Source: Limnoperna fortunei
Taxonomy: Eukaryota > Mollusca > Bivalvia > Mytilida > Modiolidae
Direction of reading: 5' to 3'
Length of the DNA stretch: 64,000 nt
Assembly (NCBI GenBank): GCA_944474755.1
Contig: OX104112.1
Location: 89,975,756 to 90,039,755, forward strand
Both the position numbers and the translations under genes were made by a program. This document shows, one piece after another, positions 54,937-64,000 of this stretch; the first letter of the stretch is position 1, and every line of letters starts with the position of its first letter. Below the pieces are notes generated by a model that saw only the letters and a list, made by a program, of their open reading frames with translations, was not told the DNA's origin and ran no database searches.

Positions 54937-55222
54937 AGGGACAGACCATTTAACTTGAAAGGGGGGGGGGGGGGGCTTGGTTTTTTGTTTTGGTCAGAAA
55001 TTTTTTTTTCCGCGAGCGCGGATATTAATTTATGAAGGCGTAGCGACAGAATATTTGTTTTCATTATTAGCATTATTTTATATAGCATAAATCCTTCTTC
55101 AGAATATTTTTTTCTTACCCTCTGCTTCCAAAATATTTTTTCACCAAAAATCATTTTCAAAATATTTTTTTAGGAAAAAACCAAGCCCCCCCCACCCCTG
55201 AAAGTTAAATGGTCGGTCCCTA
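54937..55222. mobile_element. Inverted-repeat element with poly-G/poly-C arms
   Basis: The left 'agggacagaccatttaac' plus a 16-18-base G run and 'cttggttttttg' mirrors the right 'aaaaaaccaagcccccc' and 'aagttaaatggtcggtccct'. The centre contains A/T tracts and 'ccgcgagcgcgg'. It resembles a dispersed bivalve repeat; an open minus frame within is not a gene. Confidence 0.7.
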
Positions 55223-56083
55223 ATGTTTTCTTAAACCTTTTTTGTTTCGTAGACCGACGGCATTTTTACATGAAAAAGTAAGTAATGTTTTTTAGACCGA
55301 GTCATAATTTTTCAACTATGTTCGGGAGTACCAGAATAAATCTACCAAATGAAGATCTAAAGGGTATAGCCTCAACCCAATAAAAACGATATTTGTTATT
55401 TGTTTGATCGGCAATTAAGATATTTTTACATATAGGGAGCGCGAAAATCTTAGTATAAATTTACTTGCAATAACGTAATTGTTCTATATCGTTAACCGCT
55501 ATAAATAATCATTTAGTTCCTCGGTGCTGAAGTTTGAAATACAGTGAAACATAAGGTACACCACGGTGATACAGACCAGGTTCAGTATAGCTTCATATTT
55601 TGATAGTCAATCTGATATCACTTCGTATTAAAACACCTTCAACTCAGGGTGGTCTTCTAATAATTACTACAATTCGTCAGACGGCTTGTTGAAAACTTAT
55701 AAATTGGTTCAAGTGCCTATTTCAAATTACTTTATTGTCGAGCAAAAAAATAATTTTTAACTTCTAGTACTAGCTTGTTCTGCCACTTCCGCTTCAATCA
55801 TTTCAAATCGTTTGAATTTTCAGTAATTAACAAAATACAATAACAAGCAAACTTCCGTGCTGAATCATAGATAAAATCATAACACGTAAAAGATTGAACA
55901 TGAAAGGATAGCAATTTCTGGTTTCGGAAACATATAAAATGTATTCAGATTCCCCCCTCCCCCACTTATTTCATTGATATATTTTAATCATTCAATAAAT
56001 TAATCTTTTGCAAGTAGCGTCCAAATCTTAACATTAAGAGTTTTAAGTAGGCGTTTAATTATATACACTTCTCAATTTAGGGG

Positions 56084-56335
56084 CCTAGGTGGCCGAATGG
56101 TTAAGGTATTTTGTCTACTATTGATTACGTGTTCTTTACTGAGGTTGCTGGTACAAATCTCACTGCGGACAGGGTGCACTCGACTCCAATCTTAATTAAC
56201 AAGGATGGTCACTTTTCCTTCCGCAGGTAGGGGGTTTTCTCCGGCTTCCTCGCCAAAAAATAACTAGACGCTATGATATAGCTGTAAAATTGCTAAAAGT
56301 TGCGTTAAACCCCTTTAAAAAAAAACAAATACTGA
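56084..56335 (+). mobile_element. SINE family A, near full length, diverged
   Basis: Head 'ggcctaggtggccgaatgg' (A box), altered B box ('ctggtacaaatctcac'), body 'ctccaatcttaattaacaag', tail 'ctgtaaaattgctaaaagt' and an A-rich end. Confidence 0.8.
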
Positions 56336-56701
56336 ATTTTCTTCTATTCCAATCATAAAATTGTTTTCTTTTAATTTTTATTTATGTTTTACACCACTTT
56401 CAGCCATTTTGTTTATAACCACGGTATTTTTGTGTTCGTGTTATGGTTCATTTTGATTTCCGGGATCTACATTAAATCTAGTTGACCGATTTATTATTAT
56501 ATTTTACCAATAGTCAATACTTTCACCAAGACAAACAAATGGTAGGATAATGTTTACGGTGTGTACAAGTATACAGCTTCATTTTATGGCTCTACTTTTG
56601 ACCTAGTTGACATCTCATATTCAAACTTATCAATAGTGTGACTAGAGATAACAGTGTTCAACTAATATTTGTAAAGGCAAAACGTCAGTCTTAGATTTTA
56701 C

Positions 56702-56922
56702 CTCCGCAAATAATTAACGTGGTCTCCTGGTGCAATATTTTTCATTGACGCAAGCTTCACTTCACTCCGAAAACCGCATATCATTGTCAGGGTACCAGAA
56801 TACGCAAACAATATTTTTAATAACATTCTAGCACGTCTGTAACAAACTGAATTTGTGCCAATAAATACAACGATTGACGTGAATAGAATCCAACGTGTGT
56901 GCATAACATATGTCCACGCCAT
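56702..56922 (-). CDS. Candidate first exon, possible LRAT-like protein (partial)
   Basis: An ATG-started frame runs from 56922 to a donor at 56701/56700 (GAG|GTAAAA), 73 codons plus two bases. It begins with a hydrophobic stretch (WILFTSIVVFIGTNSV), then another (MLLKILFAYSGTLTMI), and ends KLASMKNIAPGDHVNYLR. The phrase I-x-PGDHV-x-Y resembles the start of LRAT/NC-domain proteins, where the catalytic His follows in the next segment, which I could not find downstream (below 56700). It may be a gene fragment, a pseudogene exon, or chance. Confidence 0.3.
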
Positions 56923-57154
56923 ATCGGAAGAAGCAGAGTCACCTGACTACCATTTTAAAAAATGGGTTTTAATTGATTAATTTTTTTAATAACTCTGTAT
57001 AAGATATAATTTATTATATAATCTACATGTGTCATTTACTTAACATTTAACATCAACAAAGTACAACAGATTGTTACAACAAAACAATTTGTACAAAGTA
57101 TTTTTGTCATGGGTTTTTGGTCATATCATCGCAGGATTTTTGTCATGCGACCCC

Positions 57155-57160
57155 TTTATT
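57155..57160 (-). terminator. Poly(A) signal AATAAA (minus strand)
   Basis: Minus-strand AATAAA 71 bases after the TGA of the candidate terminal exon at 57231-57358. Confidence 0.4.
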
Positions 57161-57230
57161 TGGCAGAAAATGTAAAAAATTGCAAGGAGAATAAAAATAA
57201 TTGACATATTTCTCCTCTGACTGAAATTCT

Positions 57231-57358
57231 TCACATTGCACATTTTTCGTAATATGAAGGATGAATCGATGACGACATTCCATTTGATCCGTAATATACA
57301 TACGACTTCCGGTCACATGGGACACTTTGATTGTATGCTGGGTTTTGGAATCTCATTC
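57231..57358 (-). CDS. Candidate terminal exon of an unidentified gene (partial)
   Basis: A pyrimidine-rich acceptor (TTTTTGTTTCAG) precedes two bases plus 42 codons ending in TGA. The peptide begins MRFQNPAYNQSVPCDRKSYV and ends SSSIHPSYYEKCAM; its composition (Ser, Tyr, Asn, Pro, Gly, Cys) looks coding, and the NPAY motif suggests a cytoplasmic tail, although this is only a guess. An AATAAA follows at the right distance. The preceding exon must lie above 57358 on the minus strand and end in phase 1; none was convincing within the window. Confidence 0.4.
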
Positions 57359-57519
57359 CTGAAACAAAAATACAATAAGTTTTAGTAAAATAATGTACCA
57401 CGTATTTTGCCGACAAATCGAATAATAAGAAGATCATAAAGTTAGACAATGAACAGAAAAGTAGCTATACAATAATGCATCTCCTTTGAATGTTTTATTC
57501 GGGGGGGGGGGGGGGGTAC

Positions 57520-57910
57520 AAAGAGGTCCCATTACTCGTAATGGAGCATAAACGCCTTTGTGATTTATAAATATTTCCCTCTTTTAAAATGCTGTCTTGG
57601 TTTAATAAATATTTTTTGCTGTATCCGCCGTTCATCTGACATTTCTACACTGCCTAAGTGATTAATTTTAATTATCGTAATAATTGTTGAAAAAATGGAA
57701 ATTTAAGAGTGTATAACTTTGGAATAGCACCGGTAAAAAATGACGATGAGAATTAAGTGTGATAGAAATATCAGTTCAACGACGAAGACAGGAAAACAGT
57801 TAAATGGCGGATAATATGAATTACCCCCCCCCCCCCTTTTCCATATATAAATGATTGTCACCTTTGTAGCTCCGCCGAAATAAAAAGAAATGCAACGGAG
57901 GCTACACTAG
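57520..57910. mobile_element. Inverted-end element ('aaagaggtcccattac'), copy 2
   Basis: Left 'caaagaggtcccattactcg' after an 18-base G run; right 'cacctttgtagctccgccg' then 'gctacactagtgtagc'. The interior shares 'gccgttcatctgacatttc' (inverted) and 'caggaaaacagttaaatggc' with copy 1 at 51735-52290. Poly-C at 57823-57837. Confidence 0.6.
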
Positions 57911-57929
57911 TGTAGCTAACAAAAATAGC

Positions 57930-60900
57930 CAACTCTAAAACTGAAATTTATATGCTAATCAGAAAATAAACTCGCCCTGATTAACATTAGACTCCCTCCA
58001 AAACGAATGTTTTGTGTTAAAATTTAGGGGCGGAAGAACTCATAAAACGTTTTGTGCAAAGAATTTTATCAATGATAGACACATAAAATATGGTAGAAAA
58101 TTGGCGTCCATTTGTGTCGCTTTTCCATGGCACAAAACATCAGTCAGAATTTTTTTTATCAAAGTAACTTTTCAAGAGACATTTTGGGTGATATTTTTAT
58201 TTGTACTTTTATCATATAACGAGGCATGTGGTGTGATTTAAGTATGACCATCTGGACTCTTTAAGAGTACAAGCACTCCCTCCCGGTACAAATGTACTTA
58301 TTTAATACAGTCATTAAATTAACCAAACAGAAGGCTGAGTGTACACAAGTAAATAAAAACAACGTTCAGTCTGCTAAGTTATTCGGTGCTAAATAATTGC
58401 CTCTGTAGAAGATAAAATAGAGTGTGAAGAAGATATGTCAAAAGGATTATGTAAAAATTAATTCCAAAAATAGTTTCTACGTGAATATTAAAGATACAGA
58501 AACGATCTGGCTTTTGTTTACAATCTTATCTACATCGTCTTCGAGCTAATTCCAATTTGTCATACCTTAAGTTCGGAGGAAATTGCAAACTGTGGCAGTA
58601 AATCACATCCGTGCCACTTCGATATTAACTGCTTTGACTGATGTCATATGATAATTTACTCGTTGTTTTAACACCCCCGAGGTCACTTTATCGAACGAAA
58701 TGATGATCTTTTGCTGGTGGTCCATAGCCTGTTGCGGATTTCCCGTCACTATACGTGGGGCGTTTTGCTTTTTATATGTTTTTCTTCGTCAAAGACTCTA
58801 AAATTATATTACTCGTTCTGCAAGTGCATAATAGCTTTAAATGTCAGAAGTAAAAGATAGTAAAAAAGTTTCTAAAAGAAGAAAAGCCATGAAACAGAAG
58901 CTAACTGTGTATTCTTTTATTTTATAGACTTACAACATTTCTAACTCGGTGGTCTATGTTTTGAGATATGAAATTGGTTTCAATATATATTTTAGCTCAT
59001 TCAGTGAAAGTTTTTCAAAACGTTACGTACTTGGAAAGCACGAATTTTAACAGCATTACAAAAATTAGTCGTAATTTTGTCAAAATATTGTTCAATCGAA
59101 TTACTTGCATGTTACGCCGTGTCATTTCTTGCCGGTTTTGTCACAGGCACTTGGGGTCTGGATAATTTTTTATGGATTAAATTGCTAACAAATGAGTTTA
59201 CAGTGTATATTAACGTTTGGTAACCAGTCTGAAATGTCTCATTGCGAAATATTGCCCTCAGATAAAAAATAATTTTCTCTGTAGTATAATAAAGAGAATT
59301 CTATTATTACTTTATTTGAAATTCATTTAAATAAATACTTATTTGAAAATTTGAAATAATATCGTTTTTTATTTTAGTTTTGTTTATTATATAAATTTTC
59401 TTTTTTTTAAAATTATTTAATATTTTCTTTTAATAAAATTGATTTAACATCAAAAGTAATTAATGACAGGTTAGCGTATTTTATACAATGTGAACATATC
59501 TCTTTATATTGTTTTTTACATTATGGTAATACAGTATAAGTCTTTTAAATTGATTTCCTATTAGTGATCTATTTTCAGCAGAAAATATTTGTAATACATT
59601 TGTTTAAAACATTTGCTTTAAAATTATTCAAATTTCTCTCCAGACTCCACTCCAAGCCTTCTGTAAAAGACATGGTTTAAGACACGAGACACAAAAAACC
59701 AAGTCATTTTGAACTCCACTCGCAGTGTCTATTTAAAGCATTTTTTAGCTTGTGTTCATTTTATCTCCAATTAAGGTTTGACTAAATGGAAAAATTCTTT
59801 TCGGTAGTTAGACATATTTTTATATGACATCAACAATGGTATGAATAAGTCGGCTAACAGAAATAATATTTTTCAGTCTGTTATCCAGTCAATTTCTATC
59901 GAAAAGATGGATTTTCCATGAACGAAGCTTATATATTTAAAAAAATAATATAATATAATGCATTTCTTAAAAGAAGAAATTTTCCCTATCTTCAAGTAAA
60001 CAAATATATTCATGTTAACATAACTGTTTATTTTTAAAGACGACATTTTAACAATATTAATTTATGTATACATGTCCAGAGGTCTAGAACCCTCTCCTAA
60101 ATCTTTTTTTTCTTTATATGTATACAGTATAGTGTGTAGTATATGTGTAGTATATATATACTTAGGCGTTTTTATATAGTTATATAGCGGAGGGTAAGCA
60201 AAAATTTGACATTATTGAAAATCTAATTGTAACAGTGTTTGGCTTAATTTGTAGATATAAATATTTGGTGTTAACACTGTATTTCTGATGCTTCAGAAAT
60301 CCGCTGGATAGATATAGTATATGGTTGTCACAATACTTAGACGTTTGTATATATTGTTTGTAAAAAAATATTGTCGCCGAAATAGCTGCAGGAAGCAGTG
60401 AAAGTACTAGCGATATTACACAATTTACAGACTTTTTCATGTGATTTTATTCTTTTTTTGTATTAATGTTGTCTTGTGGAGTTTTATATATATATGACGG
60501 AAATATTTCTATATTCTACAATTGTATTCCTAGTTTTTTTTTTAATTGTGCGAAAATGTGTTTATGTGTGAACAATATTTTAATGGTGGCCAAAACAAAC
60601 GGTAATGCTACTGTGAACATAGATAATAATTTTAATCGTGACTTAATCGTCAAGATGGCATACTATTTCTCATCAGCCACCCTTTCTGTCCATGCAGATC
60701 CTTGGAGAATATCCAAGAAAACCGTCGAAATGGCGAGTAATGATTTGCTAATGTGATCGTATGATTTATCGATGATGAACTGTACCCCTGACCAGCTGTA
60801 TAACATGTCAGACTCATTATACACTGTCATTTTTACATCATGGTCAGCGTGATGTAGAAACGTTATCGCTTACTAATGGTCGAAAATTAGAACCCCATTA

Positions 60901-63900
60901 GACTTATCTCATGTAGATATGTTATGATTAAGACATTTCAACTGTTTCAATATGTTCAAAATGATCGATGGAATTTTCGTTGTAGTAATTTACTGATTTT
61001 GAATTTTTTCACCATATTGGCGTATTATGCAAACCGAATTAACTGAATTCATATGTGTTGTGACACTATCCTAAATTAGTTATATTTGAAGGTTAAAATT
61101 CATGTAAAAAGTGAAGAAACTGATCGATTAAACATAAAATAAAAGGTTAATTATTTACATACAGTTTTAAGTTTGTGCGTAATACTAATGTTTCGGGAAG
61201 ACGTATTCAATACATCTAAAATTAAAATCAAAGCCATTTCGTTAAACTATTTGGAAATATTATAAATCCATAAGAAACCTAAATTAAAGTTAGCAACGTT
61301 TTTTTTTAAATTAAATTTGAAAACCAAGATCTATTAACACTTCATGATTAAAATGTATTTATTGTTTGTTTGATTTGAGGGTTTCGTGCCTCTTGCAGCA
61401 ATATCACGGTGCTCATTTTTTTTATGAGAGGAAGCCGGAGAACCCCAAGACCTTTGTATAGGCTGTTCTGCTATCGGGTCAAATATATTCATTGACATTT
61501 TATAGTATTTTTGGTAATAGTTTTAGACTCTATTATAACTAGTGTATAATAAATGTTTTATTGTATAAACTCAATTAATAATATATAATAAATAACTTTA
61601 TATTTCTACTGCAACGAATATAAAATATTGATATACTAAAATAAAGATTTGCACAAGAGAAACATAGTCCTGAGGTTAATTGTAAGGAAAAAAACGTGCG
61701 ACATACTTTTCTTTATTTGAAAAACAAAAAATATCATTTTATAGCGTATCGAGCTAAGAGGAATTTTACGAATTTTACTCGAGTTTATGTAAATCGTTGA
61801 ACAATTGCATAATTTTCATATATTTCCTTTATGTTCTCGGAAGACAAAGAATATATTTGTTTTGTATTATATAATACAAGGTATCGATATATCAAAGAAC
61901 CTACAAATATAAATATATTTATTTGTTTTTCCGTATGATCCAGGAATATAACCCGAGGCTAACAAGATACCAATGCGCAAAGGGAAATTCTGTCCGTGGC
62001 TACTTCAAAACATGGCGAAAGCACAAAGAGATGGTCGGATTTTCTGTATAAACAAACAAGCTAGCAGCTTTTCATTGAGGTGATAATAGAACTCGGCAGA
62101 GATAAATGGGAGGATAATAATTTTAAAATAAAGTAATGATTGATAAGATTACTATTGCCTCTACCGGGAATAGATTAAAGAGATGTTCTAGAGAGTGTTT
62201 TATATCCAGTAAACTCAATTAAAATCTAATAAAATGTTTTGTTTTTATAAGAATCTTCAGTAATCGCTAGGGGAAGTTCTATATGTTTTAATTTTATTTC
62301 CTTAGAGTAAATTATATATTCGCATTATTTCATTACTTTGGATATATTCTATAAGAAAATGTGTGTTCCTTCAATTTGAACTTTACCAGAAACATTATGT
62401 GTGTATACTGTTGACGTCCGTGAAAGTATTTTATTAATATCCATAAATTGTAACAAAAATAATTAGAAATTAAATAGAGCGCATTTTGTTTTCATGTGCC
62501 AAACTGTAAAGGAGTTATGTGGCTAAGACTTTTTTAGGTTCATTTCTATTTTATAAATGTTTGTTCCAGTAACAACTCTGTATCCATAGTTATATAAATT
62601 AAATATTCGTTCTCTATTGTTGTTTTAACAGTGAGTTCCTAACTACATATTGATGTCACGTAATTGAGGTTACTTGAAGCCACTAAAAATTAAAAAAAAA
62701 CAACAACAACAAGAACAAAAATATAAAGATGAATAATTTGATTGTTGTATAATTTTATAAGACATAAATTTGTTGGCGAAAGTATGCAACTTTAATAATA
62801 ATCTTGATCGATTCACGCCATTGTTATCTGCGCATTTGTCCGTTTAACATAAAGTTTACATTTTATAAAGCTATATATTGGACCCGAGACCAGTGACCAT
62901 TCGGTTATTGTTTTTGTACCTATCATTTGGGTATGAAAATAACTTTTAATGATAAAAAATCACAGGAAAAGAATAGAATTTCAAACACCAATTCTTAAAA
63001 TACAAAAAAATTACAAATTAATATAAATTAAGGAAGATTTTATATGCTGAAATCGTGTAGTTAATAATTATATTTCGTTCTGTAGTCCATTTTCTCTCAC
63101 ACACATTCAGTAACACAGAACAGAGAAGCATTTGCCATGTATAAGATTGCAAAAGGTTCCCGACCTCCTCGTTATGAAATGATAACAATGATTATAACCA
63201 CTTAATAATTTATTCACTGCGGGATTATCATTTTTTCTGTTAAATTGAAGTGCCCCCTACTGCAATCGTGATGGACTTGCATTGACATTAAGAATGTAAA
63301 TTTCATGGCACGTCCAAATCCCGCGGAGAAGATTTATCTACTTACACTTATTTTTGTTTTATTTTTCAGACAACTTTTGCGAAAAATAGTGCCAATTTAA
63401 ATGAACTTTTATTGCAATTAAACTTAAAATAAATCAAATAAATTAAAAACAAAGTATTTTACATATATTTCCATAGAACAAAAATTTTAAACTACTCCTA
63501 TACATGTTTTTCTGTATTTCTCACGACATTTATCCTGCAATTAAAAGTTTTATCCTTTGTGTTTCGTGTAAATAAAAGGACCGAATAACCCTACGTTTTA
63601 TCAAAGTAAGAAACTAGTAAAAAGTACCATGGGAACGTTGTAAATAACGATTTTTCAAAAACCTTATCATACAGAAAACTTTTCAGGTTTGAAATTTGTC
63701 AACGTTTCTTGCTATCAAATTGAATACTGAGCAAAAAAGATAATGTCTTGACTCGGATGATTAATAAAATTTATGCATTTTCAAAAACTAACACGTGTTT
63801 TCCTCTATCAAAATTAAATAATCTGACATACCGAATGAAAACATTAATTTCGCATGCAAGAGAGAATTTGTTTTTGTTTACACGAAACAAAAATTCTACT

Positions 63901-64000
63901 AGCTAATTATTATTTTTTTTTAACAATAGCTGCATTTTTTAAATAAAAGATGCATATAAATACTAATAAATTTAGTATTAACTGTACAAAATGACACACG
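57930..64000. other. Long gene-free AT-rich stretch
   Basis: No supported exon. Open frames at 58014-58241 (+), 58968-59165 (+), 60180-60440 (-) and 60466-60756 (+) were read; they lack consistent splice sites or known domains. The minus frame starting at 60440 begins with a signal-peptide-like MKKSVNCVISLVLSLLPAA and is the best of a weak set. A dispersed repeat copy is at 59224-59295 and a SINE remnant at 61363-61465. The final 2.5 kb is low-complexity A/T sequence. Confidence 0.45.
61363..61465 (-). mobile_element. SINE family A 3' remnant
   Basis: Inverted tail: 'tgtttgtttgatttgagggt', 'cagcaatatcacggtgctca' and 'gaggaagccggagaacccc'. The tRNA-like head is lost. Confidence 0.6.

Noticed and set aside
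54912..55160. 82-codon Lys-rich minus frame
   Set aside because: Lies within an inverted-repeat element with poly-G/poly-C arms.
58560..58745. Minus-strand frame of about 51 codons (GNPQQAMDHQQKIIISFDK)
   Set aside because: No acceptor, ATG context or polyadenylation support; too short to call.
60180..60756. Signal-peptide-like minus frame and Asn-rich plus frame
   Set aside because: The minus frame lacks a clear donor and the plus frame lacks an ATG start; the surroundings are low-complexity.

Overview
The window looks like nuclear DNA from a marine invertebrate, most probably a bivalve mollusc. It is AT-rich, its genes are split into short exons with GT-AG introns, and non-coding DNA is packed with tRNA-derived SINEs, fold-back/MITE-like elements, decayed reverse transcriptases and long dispersed repeats of kinds I associate with bivalve genomes. 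The species cannot be told from sequence alone. No operons, CRISPR arrays or prokaryotic features are present. Exon models below were built by hand from reading frames, splice sites and phase agreement; none was checked against RNA or databases.

Layout. 0-6.4 kb: no gene; repeats, a perfect 62-bp hairpin and one full SINE. 6.47-17.1 kb (+): an arrestin-domain gene (seven exons, PPSY tail) and a gene with two DUF1330-like alpha/beta-barrel repeats (six exons). The two are interleaved on one strand: the only candidate first exon of the second gene lies between arrestin exons 5 and 6. Splice phases equally allow a fused arrestin-DUF1330 transcript. 17.8-30 kb: nested repeats plus a decayed copy of parts of both genes (arrestin exons 4-5 at 23.6-24.5 kb; last DUF1330 exon at 28.8-29.15 kb, split by a SINE), the remains of a segmental duplication. 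30.66-36.96 kb (+): a seven-exon gene for a 206-residue basic Arg/Tyr/Pro-rich protein with an RFX X-box-like site upstream, suggesting a ciliary or sperm axonemal role. 39.3-47.5 kb (-): an eleven-exon gene for a 389-residue ER-luminal protein-disulfide-isomerase-like protein (signal peptide, thioredoxin domain with CEEC, second thioredoxin domain without cysteines, ERp29-like helical domain, C-terminal HEEL). 47.8-64 kb: LINE fragments, inverted-repeat elements, and two candidate minus-strand exons: a possible LRAT-like first exon at 56.7-56.9 kb and a terminal exon at 57.2-57.4 kb. The last 6 kb shows no convincing gene.

The genes show no evident shared pathway. The most unusual structures are the interleaved or fused arrestin/DUF1330 locus, a fold-back element of TATCGCGATA motifs whose apparent target duplication equals the first five bases of arrestin intron 1, and a tandem array that repeats the end and splice donor of exon 10 of the PDI-like gene.
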